64,000 nucleotides of DNA from Takakia lepidozioides (GCA_030704615.1 CM060733.1:16492001-16556000), one strand, 5' to 3'. Shown: positions 45,051 to 58,376, counted from the first letter of the stretch. Numbers and translations: made by a program. Notes: a model not told the origin generated them from the letters alone.

Positions 45051-45540
45051 AAACACTTGGGAACAACAGCTCATAAATTAGGCCCCCTCAATTATAGTGA
45101 GAGATGACAACCAAGTTGTAGCCTAATGGTAATAGGTACATACCAGAGAGAGAGATGACTCCGGCCGAAACCGACATAACTAAGAGCCACTTCGCCTTGC
45201 GGCTAATGCCCCTTTTCAGGGGTGGGCCCTATGGGGTACATACCACCTCGGAGGTGGTTGTGGGTTCAATCTACCGATTGATGTCACAAAAGTATCCATC
45301 TTATTGTTGGAAGGTAGTAGCCCTTAGTGGTCAAGAGACACCATAATTGACGTTTCATTTGGGAGGCGTTAGATATAGATATATGAGAGGAGAAAATAAC
45401 CTTGTTGTGATTAAGGCTTGCTGATGGGATACCGCTCAAGGGAAGGGGGAAGAACATACCCACCCAACAATGTAGCAGGATTTTGACCCAGGGTCATCAT
45501 CCGGGTGGCACACCGTGTACTATCCAACTGAGCTACTAAC
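45050..45540 (-). repeat. tRNA-derived SINE copy 2, interrupted
   Basis: A box complement at 45524-45535 and B box (GGGTCAAAATCC) complement at about 45478-45489, as in copy 1. Its body is interrupted at about 45120-45330 by plus-strand sequence that itself has an A-box-like TAGCCTAATGG and B-box-like GGTTCAATCTACC, apparently a second tRNA-like SINE nested inside. Confidence 0.62.
45150..45232 (+). repeat. 85-bp dispersed repeat, copy 1
   Basis: Core words ACTCCGGCC, AAGAGCCACTTCGCCTTGC, GGTGGGCCCTAT. Related copies at about 45955-46032 and 56365-56447. Function unknown; possibly a module shared by SINE families. Confidence 0.65.
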
Positions 45541-46375
45541 TCGTGGATATGAAATATACTTTTTGAGTTGCTCGTTGGTCACGTGATGGCTCATATTGTT
45601 TTAAAAATGTTTTATTTACCTTTTTATTTTGACTCATCTACTATCCTTTTTTTGGACAAAATCCTAGTGACGACCTTTAGGTCAAAGCTGGTTTGGCGTT
45701 AATGACCATAGGGCCCATTACTAGTTGTCAATGTTTTCGCTGCAGAGATGTCAATTCCAGAAAACACTCAACAATTTTTAGAAAAAAAACTTTATAAACG
45801 TTTAAAATATCATCTTTTCCCAATGTAATCATTAGGGATAACTGTACCATAGCTCTGATAAAGGAGTGAGGCTTAGGAGTTCCGCATAAGTGGCACGCCA
45901 CTCTATGCTTCCCATTCATGAATAGGGATACAATGGTGCCACCCATATGCAGAGAGAAGACTCCGGCCAAAGCCGACGTAACTGAGAGCCACTTTGCCTT
46001 GCGGCTGCTGCCCCAAGTCGGGGCTGTACCCATATGCATTGTTGGGTACTTCTCTCAAAGAGATGGGTTGCCACTTTTAAACAAAATAATCTGAAATCAT
46101 AGCTCTGAAGAAGGAGAGAGGGAGCTACGCATAACTAGTGTCGGGTCATACTTCCTGTTCGCATATATCTTGTCACTGTTAGTGCGGAGGCAATGCAAAG
46201 CCTAGTTTTGTTGGAAAAATAAAATGTAATACTTGAAAGTAAATATGAAACCTAGAAATAAAATACCTTTTGACCCTTGCGTCATGCCGATAGTTAAAAA
46301 AAAATTGAAAAATAAGAGAGAAATCAGGCTGAAGGCATACAAAGTAAATGGAGCTAAATATAATGGAATTGAATC

Positions 46376-46377
<2 letters not shown>
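45541..46377. repeat. Repeat-derived non-coding sequence with 85-bp repeat copy 2
   Basis: No gene. The 85-bp repeat recurs at about 45955-46032 (GACTCCGGCCAAAGCCGACG). CATAGCTCTGA(T/A)(A/G)AAGGAG occurs at about 45849 and 46097, so part of the flank is duplicated too. Confidence 0.5.
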
Positions 46378-46406
<29 letters not shown>

Positions 46407-46625
46407 CTCACTTTTCCAAAATCGCCACAAAGGCTACATGTAAATTCTACCCGGTGCCCATGTGGCGAGAATAACGAGGTGGCAGGGTTAGAAAAGTGGC
46501 TATATAGCAGGTGTCACATTTTAACAGGTCCATGTATGAAAATTCTGGCTCCTGATATTGAACCATTGGCGCTTTCTGGCTTTTTTATTTTTACTCCCAT
46601 AATTCCTTTATAAAAGTAGCCGACC
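46378..46625 (-). repeat. Poly(A)-tailed short retroposon, copy 2
   Basis: Inverted relative of 34390-34626. Its tail appears as a T-run of about 28 bases at 46379-46406 on the plus strand, longer than in copy 1 and therefore perhaps younger. Confidence 0.72.
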
Positions 46626-47440
46626 CCTTTTCCAGGTCCAAATCTGGCGATTTTTTGCCAGATTTAAAAACATTGAATTGAATATACTCGCATTCAAGGA
46701 GAAGACTATGCACCAATTTGATCTTATTGACGTACCTTCCCCAAGTAGAACTTCTTGGCTTTATAATTATTGATGAAGCACTACAAGAACAAGTAGAAGA
46801 GTGTGTTACAGAACATAATCCTCATTTTTTTTCCCTCTAATTTTTTGTTTCCAATGAAACACAGCCCCAGCAACTGGGCAGTGCAGGGAATATAAACCCT
46901 CTTTCTGAGCCATGGAGGCATTACAAGGGCCAGCCAGAAGGCAGAAGGGGTTTGAATCCCTGACCCACACAGGCCAATATACGAGTGGCGTACTGCCGGG
47001 CGCTCACAGCCCCCTAATAATTCCTTCATTCAATGTGAACCTAATAAGGCTAATTCGATTTCAGGAAATAAGAAATAACTCAACCGAAAATACAAAGGAT
47101 TTGTTAAATCCTTTATGTGTTTTCTGTTTTTGGTTTGTTTTTGAAAAAGGGGAGGAAGCCCTTGAAGATGAAATTATGATTTTGTTTTTGAAATTATGAT
47201 TTCAATCCTTCCCCTTTTAATTTATTGTTATTTATGAAAAAACTCCAGTCAAATGCGAGCCTGTCAGCCGTCACTGCTTTATGGACTTTTTGGGTATTTG
47301 GTCGATTTTTGAAAATATATTAAAAGATGGATGAAAAATGTAATAATGGATGCGAAACGCTCACCTGAGCCGATCACGTGTTCCAGTGTGCAGCTACTTG
47401 TCCGACTTCATCCGTGCGGTGGAGAGCTGGTAGATCTCAG
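46626..47440. other. No recognisable gene
   Basis: AT-rich flank upstream of MTHFR. A short direct repeat GAAATTATGATTT occurs at 47169 and 47190. Confidence 0.45.
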
Positions 47441-48003
47441 CCGCTGAGTCAGAAAGATACAACATGTACGCAAAAGTGGCCGTGGTGAGAGTGTATGTAG
47501 AGAGATGGCCTGTTGAAGCTCTTCGTTCTTCACCAGATTGGAGGTCCCTGTCGTGGGAGCAGCAGACATCGGCTACGAGATCGCAGTTGGTAAGTCTTGG
47601 CAGCATTCCATTCTGCAGCCTTGTTTCACTGTTTTCTGATCTCTATATGTAGGCCCTTGTCAGTGTGTAGGAAAAAGTGGATAGCAGATATTGCGAGGGA
47701 TTTGTCCCGTGCGTCAAGGCAGAAGCGGACTATCCTGATAAGTAGCCTAGCATTGAGATTTTGATCACGTGGCGCTCTTTACAATGTTTTACCCTTTCGT
47801 TTTGATGGAGCCTCGTTAAGGCTAGCTATACTTTGGTTTTGGAGATTTGGTTGAGGTGACAGGCTGTTTTACTTGGTGGTTTTTTCCGTTCTTTGCTCTG
47901 GATCTTCTTGTTCGTCTGGCTGTTTGCGACACTTAATATTGCATTTTCTTCTCGGTTTCGGGTTTCTGCCACAGAAATCTGAGGGAGCGACAAGGCCGCA
48001 GCC
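47441..48003 (+). promoter_or_regulatory. MTHFR 5' untranslated region with one intron
   Basis: A non-coding first exon probably ends at 47589 (GCAGTTG/GTAAGT) and the second begins at 47975 (TGCCACAG/AAATCTG), 29 bp before the ATG. Transcription start is not determinable. Confidence 0.5.
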
Positions 48004-51000
48004 ATGAAGGTTGTTGACAAGATCAAGGATGGACTTAACAGCAATCGAGTTGTATTTTCTTTCGAGTTCTTTCCTCCCAGAACGGAAGAGGGAGTGGAGA
48101 ATCTCTTTGAGAGAATGGATCGCATGGTTGTGCACCAACCTGCCTTTTGCGACATTACTTGGGGAGCTGGGGGGTCCACTTCTGCTCTGACTCTTGACAT
48201 CGCCAACAAAATGCAAAACATGGTACGCCTGGTGACATATGGTGTTTGACTTATGAGGTGTGTGTCTCTGGCATGTCTCGTGTAGTCGTAAATTTTCAGG
48301 ACATATGGATAGGTTCTCTAGAAATATGATTGTCCATTTAGCGGAAGGAACTCTACCCTTAAATATTGGTGCCGACATGACCTCTGGTGGACGTTACTCT
48401 CGATTAGAGAACAGCTGTTTAGCTAGAATGGCACCACTGTAGGAGGCAGTTAGTCCTGGTGTGTTGCGAAGACCTTGGTAGGCAACCGCTTGCGTTCCGA
48501 AAAGCAAAGAGCTGGAAGCTGACGGAAAGGGACGTCGGAGATCTGAACCAGGGAAGACACCGGGAGGTCTGGAGAAAGAGTGGTTGAATTTTCCTTCTAC
48601 ATTTTGGCTGAACCTCACCACGTTTTATTGGTTGTCTGCGAGCTGGCAGGTATGTGTTGAAACCATGATGCATCTCACATGTACCAACATGCCAGTGGAG
48701 AAACTTGAGGAGGCCTTGGATGTGGTGAAGGCAAGTGGCATCCAAAATATTCTTGCTCTCCGTGGCGATCCCCCTCGGGGCCAAGACAAGTTTGTCACTG
48801 TGGAGGGTGGCTTTGCTTGTGCTCTTGATTTGGTAAGCCTTCCTTCCCTCGAACAGTTTGCATTTAGATGTCAATAATGAGGCCTTACAATACATCGAAG
48901 AATTTTTCTCCGTCTGCCTCTCCACTTACACAAGTGGTTACGCATTGTGGTCTAGTATGCTCACATTGGCACGGTTTTTGGGATAGCTTCTCAGGTTACC
49001 CTTTCTGTAAGAAAATTTGAAGGATTGTCTAGCCTTTTCCGATCAAATCCCCTTTACATTGCATAACTGGTGAAGCCACTAGGTTGCTGCGTTCGCTTTG
49101 TCTTGATAGTAGGGAAAGTTGGGTAGAGTTGGTTATGAGAATTTCTGTCATTACAGTCCCCCTTCTTGAAGTGGATAGGACCTCTGCTGCAAAGGGAGGC
49201 TAACATGGCTTTAGCCAACTTCTTCTGTCTCTTATGCTAACAGTGCCGCTGCTCAATTGTATAGGTGAGGCACATCAAGGAGAAGTACGGCGACTACTTT
49301 GGAATTACTGTTGCTGGATACCCTGGTTAGTTGCTCGCCTCCTCTGAAGCATGATTCCAATTATCCAACTATTCTGTAGAGTTATGTACCACGACTCTTT
49401 CTGTCACTTTGATCTTAGATGTATGGCAGAAGTAACCACTGAAAGATATCATGATTGAAGAACTACCGAACTTTTTTCCTTGTTGCCTTCATTGATGTCC
49501 ACTTTTCACAACTGTGGTGATTGCAGAGGCTCATCCGGAGGTAATATTTGAGGAGTCAGGAGCAACAGAGGAGGCGTACAGAAAGGATTTGGCCTATCTG
49601 AAAGAGAAGGTAGCTACGGTTGGACTGATACACAGATACACTGGAGTTTATGACTGTTTGTTTGGTTTACTCCGCTATTCTGCATGGTCCTGCCTGGCAG
49701 GTGTAGTGTGCTCCCCTAGTCTTTATATCTTCTCCATATGTTCTTCGGGTCTTTCTCTAACTTAGGTTTGTGTCATCTAAGTATGAAAGTATGGTGATTG
49801 GCAAATGGAGCCAAGTACAAAACGTTTATTTTTTGTGTGGCAGGTGGATGCAGGGGCAGAGGTGATTGTAACTCAGCTCTTCTATGACACTGATATCTTT
49901 CTCAAGTTTGTCAGTGACTGCCGTGAAATAGGGATCACATGCCCCATCGTACCGGGCATCATGCCCATCCAAAACTATAAGGGCTTTCAACGTATGACTA
50001 CACTTTGCAAAACTAAGGTGAGCAGCTCATTCATTCTCTCTTCCCTGCTTCACAAGTGTCTTCTGTGTTACCATTGACTTCATGACTTGCTTGCAGGACC
50101 TATGATTCCTATGTGTGCCACTCTCTCTTGGTTTAGATGGTAGGAAAGGCAGGTACTGCTACGTCATCATGTTGAAGGGTCATACGATATTGTGCACACG
50201 TTGACTTTTTGCCAACTTCAGAACAACAAGCTGCAGTTTGTCAGAATATGATGTCTTATGCACAAAGTTTTCTCCAGAAGACATTGCTTTTCATCAACTT
50301 CAGAACTGTAGGTACCTGCGGAGATCACAGCTGCACTCGAGCCAATCAAGGATAATGAGGAGGCGGTGCGTGCATATGGTATCCATTTAGCCACTGAAAT
50401 GTGCAAGAAGATACTGGCACACGACATCAAGATATTGCATATGTACTCCCTCAACCTGGAGAAGTCTGTCCTTGCCATTCTTCAGGTATCTCTTTCGAGC
50501 TGACCTTACATTCATCCCATCCAGTGCAGACTCCAAGGACAGGGTGTCTAAAGTCGTTGGGGGCTTGGGGTGATCTGTATAGAGAGGTCCAGGGTTTTGG
50601 CGTCACTTTACATGTAAGCAAAAGTCCATCCAAGATATGTACAGAAGTGTAACTGGATAGAGGAGGATGTGGAGTAGAGTGAATATTCTGTGAGTTTGAA
50701 GTCATGTTTTAAACAGGATTGTTTTCCCAGAGATGAGTAATCTGAATGTTATCCTGAAGTGAGATGGGCATGGCTGTTGTGTTCCAGAACTTGGGTTTGA
50801 TTGACTTCAGTAAAGTGAGGCGGCCATTGCCATGGAGGCCTCCTACCAATATCAAACGGACCAAAGAGGATGTGCGCCCCATTTTCTGGTGTGTCTAAGA
50901 CTCCAAGTGCGCTTATCTATCATAGAGATGTGTCCTTCCGGCATTTAGTGGTCTTCCAATCTCACGAGGAGTAATCTACAATCTGTGGCATGTATGCTCT

Positions 51001-52990
51001 GGACTTTAGAAGTCTTCACCGCAACACTCTACAAGGTTTTTGAGGCTTCTGGCAGTGATTCATGCACCCTAATTGTGCAGATTTGATGCAACTGAGTTAA
51101 GTATTTTTTCTTGTAATTGAATGTGTTGCTGGTGGAATGCATGAGCGTGCACTCATCTTCCAACTTATTCTCTCTGGACAGGGCGAATCGGCCTAGAAGT
51201 TACATCTCCCGAACGACATCATGGGATGAATATCCTCGTGGCCGCTGGGGCGATGCTCGCAGTCCCGCCTATGGCACACTCAGCGACTATCAGGTCAGTT
51301 CCCTCTATTAAGAGAAAAAGGGAGGGAGGAGGGTGTTCATTATTATTGGCTTGTTGGAGAGAGACAGAGGCCCATGTCTGTAAGGTGTTCATTGTAATAT
51401 GAGTAAGACTCCGTAAGATTGACTAAGTCAGGAATTAGAGTCGAGCATAGTGGTGTCTCTGGACCAAGTGTGCTAATGAACTAATACAAAGGATGTATAT
51501 GGAAGGGTAGTTTTTGAGGAAGCGTTCACGCAACAAGAAAATCCAAGAAGAGTGGGTGGTGCCACTGATTTCAGTCGAAGATGTCAACGAGGTAGGGATC
51601 TGGACTCTTCATTCCCATGGTTTCCAAAGAAAAAGCTGGCAGTCTGACAGCGGTGGACGGATTAGTCCTTTGTCTTCATGTTTAGGTTTTAGCGTAGATC
51701 CTGCAACTATGATCCCGAATATGGAGATCAGTTGAGTGAGATGGTGTATAACATTTTGACTGCATTTCTTGGTGGGCAGAGATTTTCGAAATACTGTTCA
51801 GGAGATCTCAGTACCATACCCTGGTCAGAGCTAGAAGGTCTGCAGCCTGAGACAGTGAAAATCAATGACAAGCTGGTGCTTCTCAACACTAAAGGCTTTC
51901 TCACTATAAACAGCCAGCCAGCTGTCAATGGTGAAAAGTCTGACTCTCCTAGCATTGGTATGTTGGACTTACCCGTTCTCCTGTGTTGTTGGGGGTAATC
52001 TTTCAAGTCTTAAAGTCAGCAACCTGATTATTCTAGCCTCCACTGTTATTCAGGCATAGCCACATGTGAAACATCCACCAGATTCAGTATTGCTCTTGTG
52101 TGGGGTCAACATCTCCTGTTATCTCAGCAGTGATTCATTACATTGCTTTAGATAACAGCTTCTGAGGGTACATGTCGCTGTAGTTGTTGTTGTGGCTTTA
52201 TACTTCAGATGCCGAAAAGGAGGGCAGAATCCCAGTAACCCTACCCAATCACTGTTATTATGGAGGTAGCTGTGAAGATAGAAAACATGTGATTGCCGTG
52301 TTGAGTGTTGTCTCGGAAAGAAGTCACTTGAGTGTTGTTTTCCATCATCTGTGAAAATCCTGGTACTTCGCAGGCTGGGGAGGCCCGGGTGGATATGTGT
52401 ACCAAAAAGCATATGTGGAGTTCTTTTGCTCCCCCACAAAGCTGCTGGGACTGATTGAGAAGGCCAAGGGGCTCCCATCCCTGACTTACATTGCAGTGAA
52501 TGCCAAGGGGGAAACCAAGTCAAATATTGGCCCCACCCATGTGAATGCTGTCACATGGGGCGTGTTCCCAGCCAAGGAAGTCATACAGCCAACTGTGGTA
52601 GACCCGGTGAGCTTTATGGTGTGGAAGGACGAGGCCTTCCAGGCTTGGGATACTGAATGGGCTGCCCTTTATCCGGAGGACGATTGCTCTCGGAAGACTC
52701 TTTCAGAGGTAGGTTTGTGAACTGTGTTTGCTAATTTTCTGGGATCTGGTTATGGTGATTTGAAGAGAGATTTGTCGAGGCATTGTGCATGTCATGAAGA
52801 GGAAGGGACTGACTTTGTACGAGAGAGCAGGAGAGCAATTATAACTGCCTTATCCAGTCTCCCCATTCCCAGTTTTGATGCATCTGTCTGTTTGTGATCC
52901 CCGCAGATCCAAGGCTCATATTTTCTGGTCAGTATTGTGGACAATAACTACATCCATGGTGACCTATTTGCCGCATTTGAGGGATTGTAA
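48004..52990 (+). CDS. MTHFR: Methylenetetrahydrofolate reductase, 12 coding exons, intact
   Basis: Exons 48004-48222, 48650-48832, 49265-49325, 49527-49609, 49844-50017, 50312-50485, 50788-50888, 51182-51293, 51511-51591, 51780-51957, 52374-52708, 52907-52990; all junctions GT/AG and the sum is 1785 bp, 594 residues, the usual plant length. The enzyme reduces 5,10-methylene-THF to 5-methyl-THF for methionine and SAM synthesis; the plant form is cytosolic and uses NADH. The N-terminal TIM-barrel shows [60 protein letters not shown]. The C-terminal domain shows [97 protein letters not shown]. There are no stops or frame breaks, so it is the best candidate for a working gene here. Confidence 0.97.
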
Positions 52991-55440
52991 GAAGGCCTTT
53001 GTGCTTTTTTGTGAGCCTGGTGGGTCATTTGAGGTGCTATCTATGCAAGACAGCTTAGTAGTTGGTGCCGGGTCATTCAAGTAGGTCCTGTAGGGAGTAT
53101 CATTTAAAGTGTGTAATCATATGGGCAGAACATATATCTTGTCACTGCAGATTAAGTCTCTAGACTTAATCGCATCAGATCTGTGGGCTTGGTAGAGTAT
53201 TAGACAGGGCTCTGAGTTTGTATCGGTTTCAAAGTATTTTTGGCAGGAACATAACATTCTTATGACATTCTTTGACACTCAATTGTGTCCACATAGGATG
53301 GGGGTTATTGTGAACAGGCAAATGAACAAGCACACAAACAAAAACTAGTTTGCTAAACTTCCCGGGGTTGCTTTAATAATTGACCCTGGACTCTTGTAAG
53401 GACGGCAGCCCAAAATTTCAGGGCTGCATATGCCACGGGGTTATAAGTTAGAAGTGACTGAGCATGAACTTGACACACCGTCCCAGTGAAGTCAGCTGAC
53501 AGTTGCTGGATTAGTGTCCAGGCGTAGTGTCTCACTTTTCACGAGCACCCCTTTGCTTGTTATGCAATCCAAACTGGAATCTGAAATCTGCAGGCAGAAG
53601 TAATGCATTGAGTCCTGGCTTTGGGGTTAGTCTGGATTGCTCTAAACATCTGATGTGAGTTTAAGGCACTTGTGTGAGACTTAGATCCTTGTCTGGGTGT
53701 CAAATCCTCACCCTGTCCTGTCCAATGGCCCCTTGATGCTCCTCCTCCCCTCCTCTCCTCTTGCTCCCATTCTCCAGCACGAGACCTGGGGATGCTCTCC
53801 CCATGATGCTACAGTCATTTCCAAGTTAATGCGCGTGTGCATCTCCAGCCTAGTTGAGCTCAGACTGCACCGGATACAGGAAGGTAGGGAGGAGCAGGGC
53901 TGGAAAAGGGGAGGCGCCTTGAAAAATGCCTGATTTCTGAGCAGTCATGGTATTTCTCTTTAGTAAAAAATAAATGTAAATCGTTGAAATGCTTATGGGA
54001 AGATTACTGCTAAATTTGGGATGGTGTTGCCTACCCTACTTGCCTATGCTATTCGTCGGGACCCCGGACTAATTAATTTTTCTTAAAGAAGGGGTACGGC
54101 AGACTTTTTTATTATTTTATTTTATTTTCTGTAGTTCCTGAAATTTTCATGATAAATAATAAAAAACATATGTGTGTGGCTAGTGCAACGGTATTGCAAG
54201 TAAATTCGGAAGGGTAGGTATGGGGTCAAATTTTTGACATTCATTCGGAGGGTTTTATTTTAAATTTTTTTGGCAGTCTGTTTTTGCATTTAATTTTCAT
54301 CGGACAGCGTAGGCAGGTACGGTACTACCCATATGGTAATGTGTTTTGATGAAATTGGCCATAAAGGGCTTTACATCAATTGGTAGGAAAATTTGCCCAA
54401 TTTTTGCTACCTCACAACCAAGAGTTGTCCTCGATTTGTTTTGGGTGTGCATTGGTCTCTTCATGGGTAAAGAGGTCCTAAGTCTATTACAATTGCAAAA
54501 GGTTGAGCACTATAGTAATAAAATCCATTTTTTTGTTTTTTTGTTTTCTTTTTTCCAACTACCAACTGTTAGGAAAAGGTGAAAATGCTAGGTGAAATCG
54601 AATTTTATTTTGATCAGGAGGTAAATTTGATGTTCTTTTTCAAGTACAAAAGTGTCCACCACCATTACATGGCATTTAATTTTTTGTTGGGCTCTACCTG
54701 TCCCAAGGGAGCATTGCGACTTTCCATGTAAACCCATTATACTCAAGTCCTTGCCTCATTGTGACATGCTCCTGCTTTAAGTCTAGTATTGTGCCTAGAT
54801 TGCAAGACAAAGAAAGAGTGAAACTGGCCAGACCACTCTTCCATATGTGGATCAAACATACCTATGGTTCATTGCTATGGTTTCTTTATTGGGCTATGCA
54901 TGGAAGATATGGCACAAATAAAGTTGACCCACTGTGCAAATTAACTAGGTCATGAAACTTGCTATTGCAGATCGCCGAGATTCAATAGCTATGAGGCTAC
55001 ACACAAATTAACCTTGAACTGTAAGCCTATGCTTATGTTTCTTCCAACCATGATCAGTATAGAAGATATATGGTCTATCTCAAGATGATATCTTGTTGTG
55101 GAGACATTCAATACGTAGTGCCTGTAACCGTTTGTGAAAAAAAATTGTCCAAGCAAACACAAAGTAGTAAGATGTTTTATTCTTCTACAAAACAATATGC
55201 ATCAACGCACACTCCTCTTACCATAGACCCATGAATATACTTAAATCTCTTGCGTACTTTGTGTGTATCCAAATACTTATTCTCTAAATAAAATTTATTC
55301 ATGATATATATGAAATGAAGTTTATATATATACACACACATACACAACATGTTTATATTTCAAAAGTGGAATGTTAACCCAAGTACAAGTCTTAGTTGTC
55401 AACTATGCATTTTTTTTAATTATGTTTTGTTTTGGGTTTG
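52991..55440. other. 3' flank of MTHFR and AT-rich intergenic sequence
   Basis: No gene supported. AT-rich from about 53940, with TATATA/ACACAC runs at 55320-55345. Short frames lack any signature. Confidence 0.45.
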
Positions 55441-55444
55441 GGTG

Positions 55445-55665
55445 ATTGATTGGCGACGGCAACGGACCGCCAAAACTAACAATTCCAATTCTATCCATTA
55501 AAAAAATTCAGGATTGCCAAAGCTGATTGGTCTCAAATTTATTCATTAAAAAAAAAAAAAACAGCATCTCCAGTCCTAGTGGTCCTGATTATATCTAAAA
55601 GCAAAAAGAAGATTTTTTTTGGGATTGCCAGCTTTGGCGGTTTGGATTTATATCCTCCACTAAAT

Positions 55666-55696
<31 letters not shown>

Positions 55697-56155
55697 ACCT
55701 GGAGGTCCCCATTTTATCCATAATTTATTAATCGGGACCGCCAGCTCTGGTGGTCTCAATATTATACCGAAGATAAAATAATGATAAAAATAACAATAAT
55801 AAAAATCAGGACCACTTAGGTTGGTGATCCTGATTTTATCCAAATAAAATAGAATAAAAATCAAGACTGTCAGCTCTCGCAATCCCGATTTTATCCAACA
55901 TAAAGGAAAAATTGGGACCGCCATTGTTGGCGGTCCCTATTTTATCAAAAGTGGAAAAATCAATAAAATCAAAACCACTAGAGCTGGCAATTCCGGATTT
56001 AATAAAAAATATTATAAAAATAATAATTGGACTACCACAGTTGGGGGTCCTGCATTTATTAAAACAATGAAAAAAATGACCGTGAAAACTAGGGTCCTAA
56101 GTTTATTAATTAATTTTAAAACAAAATGGGGACGTCAGAGCTGATCTGCGGCTTC
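55445..56155. repeat. Tandem array of ~55-60-bp units each built round a small hairpin
   Basis: About twelve degenerate units. Each has an imperfect palindrome of the type GGGACCGCCA...TGGCGGTCCC followed by A/T-rich ATTTTATCCA/AATAAAA text. Clear ones begin near 55455, 55620, 55734, 55807, 55863, 55913, 55973 and 56028. The unit at 55915-55940 is an almost perfect hairpin. A (TA)n run at 55671-55695 sits inside. No coding sense. Confidence 0.75.
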
Positions 56156-56900
56156 TATATTATATAGGTGAATTATGCAATATTTAAAATTAAAGAAAAT
56201 TACTTTGCGTAAAGTCAATTTTTGAGATGATATGACGTGAAGTTTAGAGATGTACCTTAAAACTATGATAGAATTGAATAGTTGTAACTAATAGAGTTTC
56301 CGAGTCCATACAACTATTCAATTTCCGTAGATGATCGACATAAGATCGACCAAGGAGGGATAGATAGAAGACTCCGGTCGAAGCTGGCGTAACTAAGAGC
56401 CACTTCGCCTTGCAGCTATTGCCCTCTTTCGGGGGTGGGCCCTATAAAAAGAAGGGTGTCTTGTGGGACACCAAGTGATCGGAGGAAATAGAAGGGTCGA
56501 TGGTACCCTTGGGTGACCTAGGGTGCGTTCGAAGAGCCGGATTCTAATTGGCGTTTGTTGGTGATAATAGCTGTGAGGGAGCGGAGCGCCGTGAGGTTGA
56601 TTGTTTTGAAACATTTATAGATGGGAGGATGGGGATTTTGAAGTTGTCGTGTATATCGTTGATACTAGCGTTATGAATGCCGCCTTGAGTACAGGCGGTG
56701 ATGACAGTTAATGGACCGGTTTTCCAGCCACGTCGACGGATCGCAAGGATAAGCGAGACATATTTTTGTCGTTTTTCTAGGATCGAGTCGTTGGGAAATT
56801 GGTCATGGCAAAATGTAACTTTGACGAAGTGAATAGTGATTTGTGGGGAGGGTGAGACGGGGGCAGGGTGTTAATGGGTAGGCCCTATACAAGGAGTATA
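56156..56900. repeat. Non-coding, with 85-bp repeat copy 3
   Basis: The dispersed repeat seen at 45.2 and 46.0 kb recurs at about 56365-56447 (GACTCCGGTCGAAGCTGGCG to GGTGGGCCCTAT). No gene in the remainder that I can support. Confidence 0.5.
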
Positions 56901-57960
56901 TCCGGGCAGAGCCTAACGAAGGCAGGAACATGGCGATTGGGTACATATGCATGGTAGTAGCCATGGTGGTACTGTGTGGTCTAGCGGCCGACCTTGGTAG
57001 GTGCCAGCGTTAATGAGTGAGAACCACCAAGATTCGGCATGGCTTAGAAAGAGTTTATGGAGGTGCTAGACTGCGTGGTTGTGACGTGTGATATGAAGGC
57101 CATGTATAATTGGATGTGTGCATTGGCTGAGGAGGTGTGGCCAAGTATCGCATGCTTGATGAGTAGTTGAGCATAATGGGCAGTATGGGGATGGGAATAG
57201 ATGCGGCCAGAAGATATGTTTACGCTGATGCCCCATGTATTGGGCGTATCTGAATTTGAGTGTTTGTCGAATTTGTTCGTCAGTGGTAATTTTGGTTAGC
57301 CAGAAGTGATTTGAGAGTTTATGGTGCAAGACATTGGATTGAGTCCATTTTTTAGTGTGTACTTTGGTGTGGTTGATGGAAGCTGCAACTTGTTTATTTG
57401 CCTCCCAAGTAAGAGTGGACAGAAAATTACGGATTTAGGTGCAGGGAGGTCCGGGATGGGGTGTATAAACCAGAAGGGGTGTGTATGGGCAATGTGGATA
57501 GGGTCATCCGTGGGGTCAACTTTGGGTTTGGAGGCACCGAGTTGAGCGAGAGGGTCTGCTTCCTCATTACCATGAATGCCAGTGTGAGAGCGGACTTTGA
57601 GTAGGTGTACTGGGTGGTTCTTAGAAATGGCCTTGGTGACAATGACGACGGTGAGATTGCGGTCTGGGTTGTGGTGATGGGAAGAAAGGCGGGAAATGTG
57701 GTTTCGAATAAGGTATAGAGAGGTTAGGCTATTGATAAAGATGTAATATAGGGGGGGAGGAAGACATCAATGAGGGAGAGAGCATTGTGGATGGCCATAA
57801 GTTGAGCTCTGAGGATGGTGGCAGGGGAGGGATCGACATCTAATGGATAATTTATTCTAACAGACAGATTATTTGAGAAGATATAAAATTTGGAACATGT
57901 TGACAAGAGTGCCTGATCCCTTGTGATAGAGTGTGTTGTTCGAATGAATTGTCCTTCTGG
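56901..57960 (-). pseudogene. Non-LTR retrotransposon (LINE) RNase H and C-terminal zinc knuckle
   Basis: Minus-strand frames read AQLMAIHNALSLI (57860-57790 region), then HPVHLLKVRSHTGIHGNEEA and DPLAQLGAS (about 57625-57530), the diagnostic RNase H end, then after more text CPLCSTTHQACDTWPHLLSQ with CTH (about 57180-57110), the cysteine motif behind LINE reverse transcriptases. The reverse transcriptase itself is not in the window. The frame is interrupted several times. Confidence 0.82.
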
Positions 57961-58376
57961 TGTTCATATGCTACAAAAATTTGGACTACTGCCTGCAAAG
58001 AGAGTTCATGTTGTTTTTAGTGACATTCCAAACAAGTTTAAAAGAGGAAAAAATACATCATACTAGTTGGAGATTCAAAATATTGTATGAATCCTTAAAC
58101 CCTATAACGTAGCCTCTTATACCGTTGGGCAAAAAATAATTATTTTAAGCATTTGTCCAAAAATATATATAGAATTCAGAACTTAATAGTCCAATCATGC
58201 AAAATTATTGAAAACAACTGCTGAAATTTTATAAATTTTCATAAAAAATGCCCAAATCTTGAAAATTATGATTAAATATGTTTTGAAATTATCTTGATTC
58301 ATAGAAGTACATCGTGATAGTTCTGATTACTGTCAATCTATAGGCTATGAAAAGAAATCAAAATCAACCTACTTTT
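57961..58376. other. No recognisable gene
   Basis: AT-rich stretch of about 415 bp between two transposon remnants. Confidence 0.5.

Noticed and set aside
46380-46406. T-run as an assembly gap filler or terminator
   Set aside because: It is the poly(A) tail of the inverted retroposon copy.
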